Assembly (NCBI GenBank): GCA_021770655.1
Contig: JAETQO010000039.1
Coordinates: 1-48,275 of the forward strand
DNA from: Ruminococcus sp.
Lineage (GTDB): Bacteria; Bacillota; Clostridia; Oscillospirales; Ruminococcaceae
Reading direction: 5' to 3'
Length of the DNA: 48,275 bases
Numbering within the stretch: the stretch's first letter is position 1; the number at the start of each line of letters is the position of its first letter. The notes under the pieces are model-generated. The model saw only the letters and a list, made by a program, of their open reading frames with translations, was not told the DNA's origin and did no database searches. Positions 18,525 to 26,003 of this stretch are shown here, piece after piece. A program made the translations under genes and the position numbers.

Positions 18525-18609
18525 AAAAATCACCGCATGGGGTGAACCATGCGGTGAACAGCATTGATTATATCATTATACTATTTTCAATCCACGCCTA
18601 TACAGCGAC
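18525..18609 (-). ncRNA. CRISPR-derived guide-like RNA (degenerate I-C repeat, pseudo-spacer, terminator)
   Basis: Read on the minus strand, 18609-18584 is a 26-nt degenerate copy of the array repeat. It keeps the 5' GTCGC and the 3' GGCGTGGATTGAAA and has lost most of the 5' stem arm and loop. The predicted transcription start (7 nt after an extended -10) falls on its first G. The following pseudo-spacer (from 18583) contains AGTATAATGATATAAT. A perfect 10-bp hairpin CACCGCATGG/CCATGCGGTG (18556-18531) with ATTTTTAT then ends the unit. Pseudo-spacer positions 2-17 match 18709-18694, next to a TTC PAM. The layout resembles CreA/CreR regulatory guides of other CRISPR types; function here is inferred. 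Confidence 0.65.
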
Positions 18610-18615
18610 AAAATT

Positions 18616-18625
18616 ATTATATCAT
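18616..18625 (-). promoter_or_regulatory. Extended -10 promoter of the guide-like RNA
   Basis: Minus strand ATGATATAAT provides TG-N-TATAAT. No good -35 is seen (ACATTG at 17 bp). The same 10-mer occurs in the pseudo-spacer and in the target site, and TGATATAAT recurs in promoters at 33347 and 45820, so it is a common promoter string in this genome. Confidence 0.55.
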
Positions 18626-18674
18626 TTTTATAACAATACAATGTGAACAATTTGTAAATTCAAGTCTGCAACTA

Positions 18675-18713
18675 TTGACAAGTGCAGATAATTATTATAT
18701 CATTATACTTGAA
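18675..18713 (+). promoter_or_regulatory. Promoter of the FN3 gene overlapping a predicted Cascade target
   Basis: TTGACA (18675-18680), 17-bp spacer, TATCAT (18698-18703) points at the FN3 gene. On the minus strand TTC (18713-18711) is followed by a sequence identical to pseudo-spacer positions 2-17 (18709-18694). A Cascade-length footprint from 18710 down to about 18678 would cover -10 to -35, so binding would block this promoter. Confidence 0.6.
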
Positions 18714-18771
18714 GATAGAAGATAAGAGTGCTGTAAAAATAATATGATGTCATTGAATATATGCAAAATAA

Positions 18772-18794
18772 GTGACACATATATCCACTTTTGA
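18772..18794 (+). repeat. GACATATG-type motif, copy 1
   Basis: GTGACACATATATCCACTTT lies in the leader of the FN3 gene just before its Shine-Dalgarno. It matches copies at 20408 and 20652. Confidence 0.7.
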
Positions 18795-18807
18795 AAGGAG
18801 TTAAGTT

Positions 18808-20397
18808 ATGAAGAAAAATGTAAAAAGAATTGCCACGGTAGCTCTTGCATCGATGATGATAGGAATAGGTGCGGTAGGAACAGCTGTTGATTTCCCTCTT
18901 GTGCAGAACACATCTATAACGGCTGAGGCGGCAAGTGTCGGAAAGGTTTTGGGGCTTACATCGAAAACTCTTAGCAACAGTGAAATAAAGCTGAGCTGGA
19001 AAAAGGTCAGCGGAGCAAGCGGATATTCGGTATGTATGCGTAAAAATGGTAAGTATCCGCAAATCGCGGACGTGAAGGGTACGACTTACACTGTCAAGAA
19101 TCTACCGAACGCCACCAGAGAGAATTTCAAGGTTCGTGCGTACAAGCTTGTTAACGGCAAAAAGGTTTACGGTGCATATTCTGATAATTGGAACACGGCG
19201 ACAAATCCTCAGCAGGTAACTCAGCTTAAAGTGGCAAGCGTGACTTCTTCATCGGTAAAGCTTACATGGAAGAAGATTGGCTGTACGAATTACCGTGTTT
19301 ATCAGCTCAAATCGGGCGAGTGGAAAGAGATTGCTACGGTAACGTCAAATTCCTATATCGTTAAAAATCTCAGTGCAAATTCTTCATATCAGTTTAAGGT
19401 AAGAGCCTGCAAAAAGGACGATAAGAAAACAAATTACAATCATTATGGTAAATATTCAGATGCAATAACGGCGCAGACAAGTGTTGAACAAGTTCATAAT
19501 GTAAATGCTGAAACTCTTAGTAATAGTCAGATAAAACTGAATTGGAATAAGGTCAGTGGAGCAAGCGGATATTCAGTATGTATGAGAAAAAGCGGTAAGT
19601 ATCCGCAGATTGCTGATGTTAAAGGCACAAGTTATACTGTAAAAAATCTGCCGAACGCTACCAGAGAGAATTTTAAGGTAAGGGCTTACAAGCTTGTTAA
19701 TGGAAAGAAAGTGTATGGTTCATTTTCTGAAAATTGTCATTCAGCAACAAATCCTCAAAAGTCTGTTATAACAAGCAGTTCTGCATCAAAAAATTCAGTA
19801 TCTTTAAAATGGAAATCAATTGGTTGTACGTCATATCAAATTTATGTTTCTGAGAATAAGTCATGGAAGCTGTATTGTGAAACTAATGATACCAGCTATG
19901 AGATTAAAGGTTTGACAAGCGGAACGTGTTATGATTTTAAGGTCAGAGCTTTGAAAAAGGACGATAACAGAAAAACGCATTATGGCGAATATAGCGAAGT
20001 TGTTACAATTAAGACAAATGAGAATAAAAAAATAACTCAGGAAGACATCGACCAGATGCGTAGAGAGCTTCAGGAGTATTCCAACAGTCAGGCAAAATAT
20101 GTACAAGAACATTATACTGAATTTTGGCGTTATGGTATAGATTATACTACTTTGGAAGAATATTTTCAAATGTGTATAAATGAAAGTACGCCTGAAAATT
20201 CTGGATACGACAGTGTAGCAACAATAACTTTTGATACCGATGAAAATTTAGATAATATAAAATCAAATTTTTATTCTTATATAGATTATGAATATAAGGA
20301 AAGACCCAAGACTTATTACGTAGTTTATGTGGAAGTTTGTCCTAATGGTCATCGGGTAAATTCAAATCCATGTTGGGCGGTTTATTTTCTTACTTAA
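18808..20397 (+). CDS. Secreted protein with four fibronectin type III domains
   Basis: 529 residues. A Sec signal peptide (Lys-rich start, hydrophobic 10-25, likely cleavage after AEA near residue 41) is followed by four FN3-like domains (about 45-130, 133-227, 230-315, 318-405). Domains 1 and 3, and 2 and 4, are near copies (shared SGASGYSVCMRK and LPNATRENFKVRAYKL), so an FN3 pair was duplicated. Residues 410-529 form an unrecognised domain rich in Tyr, Glu and Asp with no visible catalytic motif. AAAGGAG lies 7 nt before ATG 18808. It sits inside the cas locus in the cas orientation, has its own promoter, and is more AT-rich than the cas genes, suggesting separate acquisition. FN3 domains usually bind proteins or glycans at the cell surface. 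It is not a known cas gene. Confidence 0.9.
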   Translation: MKKNVKRIATVALASMMIGIGAVGTAVDFPLVQNTSITAEAASVGKVLGLTSKTLSNSEIKLSWKKVSGASGYSVCMRKNGKYPQIADVKGTTYTVKNLPNATRENFKVRAYKLVNGKKVYGAYSDNWNTATNPQQVTQLKVASVTSSSVKLTWKKIGCTNYRVYQLKSGEWKEIATVTSNSYIVKNLSANSSYQFKVRACKKDDKKTNYNHYGKYSDAITAQTSVEQVHNVNAETLSNSQIKLNWNKVSGASGYSVCMRKSGKYPQIADVKGTSYTVKNLPNATRENFKVRAYKLVNGKKVYGSFSENCHSATNPQKSVITSSSASKNSVSLKWKSIGCTSYQIYVSENKSWKLYCETNDTSYEIKGLTSGTCYDFKVRALKKDDNRKTHYGEYSEVVTIKTNENKKITQEDIDQMRRELQEYSNSQAKYVQEHYTEFWRYGIDYTTLEEYFQMCINESTPENSGYDSVATITFDTDENLDNIKSNFYSYIDYEYKERPKTYYVVYVEVCPNGHRVNSNPCWAVYFLT

Positions 20398-20407
20398 TAA
20401 TTTTAAG

Positions 20408-20430
20408 GTGACATATGTATCCGCTTCTGA
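20408..20430 (+). repeat. GACATATG-type motif, copy 2
   Basis: GTGACATATGTATCCGCTTC lies just downstream of the FN3 gene. Similarity to copy 1 continues through AAGTTATGAAG, so the start region of the FN3 gene seems to have been duplicated here. Confidence 0.7.
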
Positions 20431-20442
20431 AAAAGAAAAGTT

Positions 20443-20562
20443 ATGAAGGGAAAATTAATTTTAACACTGCTTTATGGGATGCTTATTTTTGAGATATTGT
20501 CAGTATATGATGATAGATTCTTGACTTATTCATTTAATTGCTTGATTCATCTCACTATTTAG
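20443..20562 (+). CDS. Small hydrophobic peptide ORF (39 residues)
   Basis: ATG 20443 to TAG 20562 encodes MKGKLILTLLYGMLIFEILS followed by a polar tail ending LIHLTI: one possible membrane segment after a basic start. The start region resembles that of the FN3 gene (shared motif and AAGTTATGAAG), which supports a translated start; the Shine-Dalgarno (AAGAAAAG) is weak. It may be a short remnant of a duplicated signal peptide or a genuine small membrane peptide. I cannot tell which. Confidence 0.35.
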   Translation: MKGKLILTLLYGMLIFEILSVYDDRFLTYSFNCLIHLTI

Positions 20563-20651
20563 CACTTCTATTCGGTTTAAGCATAACTTTGGAAGGTTTG
20601 TTTGAATGCTGTAGCGGATCGAATTACAGAAAAAGGAAGATAAATGAAAAT

Positions 20652-20709
20652 GTGACATATGTGTCCACTTTTGAGGAAATGTGTTGACTTTTGCGACATA
20701 TGGGTGTAC
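20652..20709 (+). repeat. GACATATG-type motif, copies 3 and 4 at the cas5c promoter
   Basis: GTGACATATGTGTCCACTTT (from 20652) lies just upstream of the cas5c -35, and GCGACATATGGGTGTAC (20693-20709) lies between -35 and -10. GACATATGTGTC is an imperfect palindrome, so these look like sites for one regulator at both the FN3 and the Cascade operons. Confidence 0.6.
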
Positions 20710-20712
20710 AAT
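20684..20712 (+). promoter_or_regulatory. Promoter of the cas5c-cas2 operon
   Basis: TTGACT (20684-20689), 17-bp spacer, TACAAT (20707-20712), with a leader of about 95 nt before cas5c. Confidence 0.7.
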
Positions 20713-20813
20713 ATAAATTGTGCTATATATATCCATATTTAGATATGATTTCCACGGCAGTATCCCATAAAAAACTTTAATAAAACCAACTTGTAAAAAA
20801 GGAGATGATAATA

Positions 20814-21563
20814 ATGAGCAAACAAGTTTTCCGTAACACCGTCGAATTTGAGGTCAGCGGTCCCTATGCCTTGTTTTCCGATGTGCTTACAAGAGCCTCA
20901 GGTGAAAAATGCACCTATATGCTTCCCACCTACGAGGCGCTTAAAGGTATACTGCAAAGTGTGTACTTTAAGCCTACGCTGATATGGAAAATAGACTCAG
21001 TGCGCATAATGAATAGGATACAGACCGAGCGAAAAGGTATGCGCCCGATAAATTACAGCGGCGGAAACGATCTTGCATTTTACACTTATCTGAGAAACGT
21101 CCGCTATCAGGTCAGAGCGCATTTCGAGTGGAACATGAACCGCCCCGAGCTTGAATCCGACAGGAACGAACACAAGCACCATAACATCGCAAAACGTATG
21201 ATAGAACGCGGCGGCAGGCGCGACGTCTGGCTCGGAACCAGAGAATGTCAGGCTTACATCGAACCCTGCGTTTTCGGCGAGGGCAAAGGCTATTACGACG
21301 GCAGCGGCGAAATGATATACGGCCTGAATTACCATGGAATTACATATGCGGACGAGGCTGTCAACCCCGAAGACAAAGGAAAAATGACCGTCCGTTTCTG
21401 GAATCCCGTAATGCGTGACGGCATAATCGATTTTATTCCGCCGGAGGATTGTACGATAAAAAGACATATAAAAAATATGCCTATAAAGCCTTTCGGCAAA
21501 GAGAATAACAATTTCAGCGGACTTGATGAATTTACAGGAGGTGAGGCTGATGAGCTGGACTGA
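20814..21563 (+). CDS. cas5c: Cas5c (type I-C pre-crRNA endonuclease and Cascade subunit)
   Basis: In type I-C, Cas5c replaces Cas6: it cuts the repeat at the base of its hairpin and stays on the crRNA 5' handle. About 249 residues. The N-terminus VFRNTVEFEVSGPYALFSDV and the block LPTYEALKGILQSVYFKPTLIW are characteristic. A His/Arg-rich stretch (DRNEHKHHNIAKRMIERGGRRD) and WLGTRECQAYIEPCVFGEG follow. ATG 20814 with AAGGAG 9 nt upstream is preferred to ATG 20805, which abuts that site. First gene of the Cascade operon; it overlaps cas8c by 14 bp. Confidence 0.95.
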   Translation: MSKQVFRNTVEFEVSGPYALFSDVLTRASGEKCTYMLPTYEALKGILQSVYFKPTLIWKIDSVRIMNRIQTERKGMRPINYSGGNDLAFYTYLRNVRYQVRAHFEWNMNRPELESDRNEHKHHNIAKRMIERGGRRDVWLGTRECQAYIEPCVFGEGKGYYDGSGEMIYGLNYHGITYADEAVNPEDKGKMTVRFWNPVMRDGIIDFIPPEDCTIKRHIKNMPIKPFGKENNNFSGLDEFTGGEADELD

Positions 21564-23439
21564 TGAGCTTTATAAGATATACGAAAACAACTGCGGCAAA
21601 AATGACTTCGGCATACCAATGCTCCCCGTCTCCCATTCCACCGCCAACGCTCAGATAGAACTTACCCTGAAAGACAACGGCGAGTTCGTGAGCGCTCACC
21701 CCGTCGATAAATCCGACGCAGTAACGATAATCCCCGTAACGGAGGATTCCGGCTCCCGCAGCAGCGGTATTGCGCCTATGCCCCTTGCGGACAAGCTTGT
21801 CTATATAGCGGGCGACTACAGCGCCTACGCCGAGGGAAAACGTGCGGATAATTCCGATTATTTTGCCGCCTATCTGAAACGGCTTAAAGAGTGGCGTGAC
21901 AGCGAAAACTCTCACCCTGCGGTAAAAGCCGTCTGCGCCTATCTTGAAAAGAGCTGTATAATGAAAGACCTTGTGGAATCGGGCGTTCTGAAAACAGACC
22001 CCGAAACGGGCAGGCTTGACAGCAGTAAAATTTCAGGCATCGCTCAGCAGGACGCCTTCGTCCGTTTCCGTATCATCTACAGCGACGATACGACAGGCGA
22101 AAAAGAGTCCCGCACATGGTTCGACAGCGAACTTTACGACAGCTTTATCACATTCAACAGCGCCTCCATAGGTCACAGCCAGCTTTGCTATGCAACGGGA
22201 AAAATTCTCCCCTGCACATATAAGCACCCCGCAAAAATCAGAAACGCCGGCGACAAAGCAAAGCTTATTTCCTCCAACGACGAAACAGAAAGCTTTACCT
22301 ATCGGGGAAGATTTGCCGATAAGAAAGAAACACTGTCCGTAAGCTACGACTTCTCCCAGAAAATGCACAACGCCTTGAAGTGGCTCATCGCAAAGCAGGG
22401 AATGAACATCGAAAATTCGCTTATGGTCATCGTCTGGGCAAGCGCCCTCCAGCCCCTGCCAGATATAAGAAAAAGCTTTTCCCAGTGCTGTGACGACGAG
22501 TTTCCCGACGAAGAAGCGGAATATGTTCCCGATACCGAAGCCGCGTATTCTTTAATGCTGAACAAAATGATATTCGGCTATGAAAAAGATATGGATATGT
22601 CCTCAAAGGTAATGATAATGGGACTTGACGCCGCCACCACAGGCAGACTTTCCATAGCAATGTATACCGAGCTTGAAGGCTCAGCCTTTCTGGAGAACAT
22701 AAAAAACTGGCACAACGAAACTGCGTGGCCGCGTCTGAAAAAGATTTCGGATAATTACAAGAACATCATCGATTCTTTCGGCGTCTATGAAATTGCCGAG
22801 TGCGCTTTCGGAACGGAACAGAACGGCGTGCTTAAATGTAAGTCCGAAATAAAGACCGATACCGTCATAAGGCTTATCCCCTGCATCACAGAGGGAAGAA
22901 AACTTCCTGCGGATATAATGAGAAATCTCTATGAAAAAGCCTCCAATCCCCTCGCCTATGAAAGCGGCTATAATCACCGCAAGGTCGTTGAAACAGCCTG
23001 CGGAGTAATTAAAAAGTATAATTATGACCATAAGAAAGGAGTAATAAGTATGTCTCTCGATCACGACAATACTGAAAGAAGCTATCTTTACGGCCGTCTG
23101 CTTGCCGTAGCCGACAAAGCGGAATCTGATTCCTATGATGAAAGCGAAAAGGGCAAGCGCATTACAAATGCCAAACGCTACTGGAATAATTTTTCTTCCA
23201 GACCCTACCGCACATGGGGCGTTATTGAACAAAAGCTCAGACCATATCTCGATAAGCAGGGCGTAAATTCTGTCAAATACGAAAAACTTATACAGGAAAT
23301 AATGAACAAAATGGATAGTGAGGAATTTAAAAGTCCAAAGGCTCTCGAACCCTCTTATCTGCTTGGCTATCATTGCCAGCTAAGCGAACTGTATCCGAAC
23401 AAATCAAACACCGAAGGTATAGAAAACAAGGAGGAATAA
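21550..23439 (+). CDS. cas8c: Cas8c (type I-C large subunit)
   Basis: Large Cascade subunit that recognises the PAM (TTC in I-C) and helps recruit Cas3. About 629 residues, normal length. Typical blocks: ENCGKNDFGIPMLPVSHSTA at the N-terminus, PLADKLVYIAGDYSAY, QQDAFVRFRIIYSDD, GRLSIAMYTELEGSAFLENI, ESGYNHRKVVETACGVIKKY and a C-terminal SYLLGYHCQLSELY. In I-C the C-terminal part often also yields an internal Cas11 small subunit: the in-frame ATG at 23050 (MSLDHDNTERSYLYGRLLAV), preceded by AAGAAAGGAG, is a good candidate start for it. ATG 21550 has GGAGG 8 nt upstream inside the cas5c end. Confidence 0.95.
   Translation: MSWTDELYKIYENNCGKNDFGIPMLPVSHSTANAQIELTLKDNGEFVSAHPVDKSDAVTIIPVTEDSGSRSSGIAPMPLADKLVYIAGDYSAYAEGKRADNSDYFAAYLKRLKEWRDSENSHPAVKAVCAYLEKSCIMKDLVESGVLKTDPETGRLDSSKISGIAQQDAFVRFRIIYSDDTTGEKESRTWFDSELYDSFITFNSASIGHSQLCYATGKILPCTYKHPAKIRNAGDKAKLISSNDETESFTYRGRFADKKETLSVSYDFSQKMHNALKWLIAKQGMNIENSLMVIVWASALQPLPDIRKSFSQCCDDEFPDEEAEYVPDTEAAYSLMLNKMIFGYEKDMDMSSKVMIMGLDAATTGRLSIAMYTELEGSAFLENIKNWHNETAWPRLKKISDNYKNIIDSFGVYEIAECAFGTEQNGVLKCKSEIKTDTVIRLIPCITEGRKLPADIMRNLYEKASNPLAYESGYNHRKVVETACGVIKKYNYDHKKGVISMSLDHDNTERSYLYGRLLAVADKAESDSYDESEKGKRITNAKRYWNNFSSRPYRTWGVIEQKLRPYLDKQGVNSVKYEKLIQEIMNKMDSEEFKSPKALEPSYLLGYHCQLSELYPNKSNTEGIENKEE
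23050..23439 (+). CDS. Candidate internal Cas11c start within cas8c
   Basis: An in-frame ATG (23050) inside cas8c is preceded by AAGAAAGGAG at good spacing and would give a roughly 129-residue helical protein ending with the Cas8c C-terminus. Type I-C and related systems are known to make Cas11 this way. The ribosome site is clear in the sequence; the product is inferred. Confidence 0.6.
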   Translation: MSLDHDNTERSYLYGRLLAVADKAESDSYDESEKGKRITNAKRYWNNFSSRPYRTWGVIEQKLRPYLDKQGVNSVKYEKLIQEIMNKMDSEEFKSPKALEPSYLLGYHCQLSELYPNKSNTEGIENKEE

Positions 23440-23442
23440 ATT

Positions 23443-24303
23443 ATGTCAACGCTACAGAATAAAATTGATTTTGCGGTAATAATATCCGCAACCAACGCCA
23501 ACCCCAACGGAGATCCCCTGAACGGAAACCGTCCCCGCGAAAACTTTGACGGCTACGGAGAAATATCCGACGTATGTATCAAAAGAAAGATCAGAAACCG
23601 TCTTCAGGATATGGGCGAAAAGATATTCGTCCAGTCCGACGACCGATGCGACGACGGCTGTGACAGCCTGAAAAAGCGTGCCGAAAACTGCGCGGCTCTC
23701 AAAGCGTTAAGCAACGGCAAAAACACCAACCGTGACGATTATGCCAAAGCCGCCTGCGCCGAGTGGATAGACGTCCGCAGTTTCGGACAGGTGTTCGCAT
23801 TCAAGGGCGATACCGTTTCCGTAGGCGTAAGAGGTCCGGTATCCATTCAGCAGGCAGTGAGCATAGACCCCGTAGACATCGTAAGTATGCAGATAACCAA
23901 AAGCGTCAACAGCGAGAGCGCCAAGCAAGGTAAAGCCTCTGATACGATGGGCGCCAAACACAGAGTTGAATTCGGACTGTATGTCGTTAAGGGAAGTATA
24001 AACTGCCAGCTTGCCGAAAAAACAGGCTTTACCGACGAAGACGCAGACAAGATCAAGGAGGCTCTTAAAACCCTTTTTGAAAACGACTGCTCCTCCGCCC
24101 GTCCCGAGGGCAGTATGGAGGTCTGCCGCCTGTATTGGTGGAAACACAACTGCAAAACTCCAGCAAATTCCTCCGCAAAGGTTCACCGCTCCCTTAAAGT
24201 CAAGCTGAAAGACGGCGTTGCAAAGCCAATGTCCTTTGAAGATTACGACATCACCCTTGAAGAGCTCGACGGCGTAAAACCCGAGATCTACGATATGATA
24301 TGA
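23443..24303 (+). CDS. cas7c: Cas7c (Cascade backbone subunit)
   Basis: Binds the crRNA spacer as the repeated backbone of I-C Cascade. 286 residues. Landmarks: the N-terminal ATNANPNGDPLNGNRPR loop, ISDVCIKRKIRNRL, WIDVRSFGQVFAFKG, VRGPVSIQQAVSIDPV and the Csd2-type RVEFGLYVVKGSINCQLAEK. ATG 23443 with AGGAGG 7 nt upstream, 3 nt after the cas8c stop. It overlaps cas4 by ATGA. Residues 60-90 are Cys/Asp-rich (DDRCDDGCDSL), a modest family variation. Confidence 0.96.
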   Translation: MSTLQNKIDFAVIISATNANPNGDPLNGNRPRENFDGYGEISDVCIKRKIRNRLQDMGEKIFVQSDDRCDDGCDSLKKRAENCAALKALSNGKNTNRDDYAKAACAEWIDVRSFGQVFAFKGDTVSVGVRGPVSIQQAVSIDPVDIVSMQITKSVNSESAKQGKASDTMGAKHRVEFGLYVVKGSINCQLAEKTGFTDEDADKIKEALKTLFENDCSSARPEGSMEVCRLYWWKHNCKTPANSSAKVHRSLKVKLKDGVAKPMSFEDYDITLEELDGVKPEIYDMI

Positions 24304-24971
24304 CCTACAGCGAGGACGAATACCTGCTACTTTCGGGCATACAGCATTTTGTGTTCTGCCGCAGGCAATGGGCGCTTATACATATCGAACAGCAGTGGGA
24401 GGAAAACCTCCGCACTGTTGACGGAAGCATTATGCACCGCAACGTCCACGACAGCGGCTTTAACGAAAAGCGGGGAGAGCTTATAACCGCCAGATCCATG
24501 TCGGTCTCCTCTTCCCGACTGGGAATAAGCGGCGAGTGCGACGTTGTTGAATTCCGCCGCTCACCAAACGGAACAGAGCTTTTCGGCAGAGAAGGTAAAT
24601 ACTCCGTCACGCCCATAGAATATAAGCGCGGCGAACCCAAGGAAAATGAAAGCAATATAATGCAGCTTGCCGCACAGGCGATGTGTCTTGAAGATATGCT
24701 GTGCTGTAGGATTGACTTCGGCTACCTCTTTTACGGCGAGATCAGACGGCGTGTCAAAGTCGAAATATCCGACGACCTGCGAAAACGCACAGAAGACGTG
24801 ATCTCCGAAATGCACTCCCTTTACCGACGCAGGCATACCCCAAAAGTGAAAAGGACCCGGTCCTGCAACGCCTGCTCTCTGAAAAATATATGTCTGCCGG
24901 CGATCTGCGGAAATAAAAAAGCGTCCGACTATGTAAAGGGTATGCTGAACGGAGAGGAGGACATCAGATGA
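24300..24971 (+). CDS. cas4: Cas4 exonuclease
   Basis: RecB-like iron-sulfur nuclease that trims prespacers and helps select the PAM during adaptation. 223 residues. Visible: the N-terminal Cys (FCRRQW, about 19), a metal-binding His (MHRNVHDSG), GECDVVEF (Asp), PIEYKRGEP (Glu-x-Lys of the RecB motif), QLAAQAMCLE, and the C-terminal Cys triad SCNACSLKNIC for the 4Fe-4S cluster. The start overlaps the cas7c stop (ATGA) and the stop overlaps the cas1 start (ATGA), giving tight coupling. Confidence 0.95.
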   Translation: MTYSEDEYLLLSGIQHFVFCRRQWALIHIEQQWEENLRTVDGSIMHRNVHDSGFNEKRGELITARSMSVSSSRLGISGECDVVEFRRSPNGTELFGREGKYSVTPIEYKRGEPKENESNIMQLAAQAMCLEDMLCCRIDFGYLFYGEIRRRVKVEISDDLRKRTEDVISEMHSLYRRRHTPKVKRTRSCNACSLKNICLPAICGNKKASDYVKGMLNGEEDIR

Positions 24972-25999
24972 AAAAGCTTTTGAATACCCTTTATGTCACT
25001 ACTTCGAACAGGTACCTTTCCCTTGACGGAGAAAACGTGGTGATACTCTGTAAGGACGAGGAAATAGGACGCATACCGCTGCATAATCTGGAACGGATAA
25101 TGACCTTCGGCTATACGGGAGCAAGCCCCGCCCTTATGGGGAAATGCGCGCAGGACGGCAAAGAGCTTGTATTCATGAGCAGCAGCGGCAGGTTTCTCGC
25201 AAGAGTAGAGGGCGAAAACTGCGGAAACGTACTTCTCAGACGTCAGCAGTACCGTTTTGCAGACGATCCCGCCCAAAGCCTCGGCATAGCAAAATACATG
25301 ATAGCAGGAAAGCTTTACAACAGCCGCTGTGTGATAGAACGTACCCTCCGCGACCACGAGCTTAGAATAAATACGGAAAAATTCAGAAAGAAATCTCAGT
25401 TTCTGAAAGAAGCATCAGTCAAATCCCTGTCGGCAAAGGATATCGATACCCTCAGAGGTATCGAGGGCGAAGCCGCCTCGGTTTATTTTTCCCTTTTCGA
25501 CGATATGATCCTACAGCAAAAAGAGGATTTTGCCTTCACGGTAAGAAGTAAACGTCCGCCGCTTGACAAGGTCAATGCACTTCTGTCCTTCGCCTATTCG
25601 CTGGCAACAGGAATGTGCTCCTCCGCCCTGGAGTCCGTAGGTCTTGACCCCTATGTCGGGTTCATGCACACCGACCGTCCCGGCAGACGTTCTCTCGCTC
25701 TCGACCTTGTAGAGGAATTCCGCGCACTGATGTGCGACAGATTTGTGCTTACCCTTATAAATAAACGAACGATCTCAGCAAAGGATTTTGAACAGCGTGA
25801 GGACGGCGCAGTCCTGCTCACAGACAACGGGCGAAGAACCTTTCTTTCCTCTTGGCAGACCCGAAAAAGTGACGAGATCAAACACCCGTTCCTCGGAGAA
25901 AAAGTAGAATGGGGTCTGCTTCCGTATGTCCAGGCACTGCTCCTCGCCCGATATATCCGCGGCGACCTTGACTGTTATCCTCCCTTTATGTGGAAGTGA
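24968..25999 (+). CDS. cas1: Cas1 integrase (type I-C)
   Basis: Catalytic subunit of the Cas1-Cas2 spacer integrase. 343 residues. The N-terminal beta domain (LNTLYVTTSNRYLSLDGENV) is followed by the helical catalytic domain with the expected Glu (RGIEGEAASVYF, about 160), His (GFMHTDRPGRRSLALDLVEEFR, about 230) and Asp/Glu in the same block. All catalytic residues look intact. It is coupled to cas4 by an ATGA overlap and is followed 4 nt later by cas2. Confidence 0.97.
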   Translation: MKKLLNTLYVTTSNRYLSLDGENVVILCKDEEIGRIPLHNLERIMTFGYTGASPALMGKCAQDGKELVFMSSSGRFLARVEGENCGNVLLRRQQYRFADDPAQSLGIAKYMIAGKLYNSRCVIERTLRDHELRINTEKFRKKSQFLKEASVKSLSAKDIDTLRGIEGEAASVYFSLFDDMILQQKEDFAFTVRSKRPPLDKVNALLSFAYSLATGMCSSALESVGLDPYVGFMHTDRPGRRSLALDLVEEFRALMCDRFVLTLINKRTISAKDFEQREDGAVLLTDNGRRTFLSSWQTRKSDEIKHPFLGEKVEWGLLPYVQALLLARYIRGDLDCYPPFMWK

Positions 26000-26003
26000 A
26001 ATT

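Noticed and set aside
18613-18626. The guide's own promoter as a second target of its pseudo-spacer
   Set aside because: Only the distal part matches; the seed positions mismatch and there is no TTC PAM, so self-repression is not predicted.
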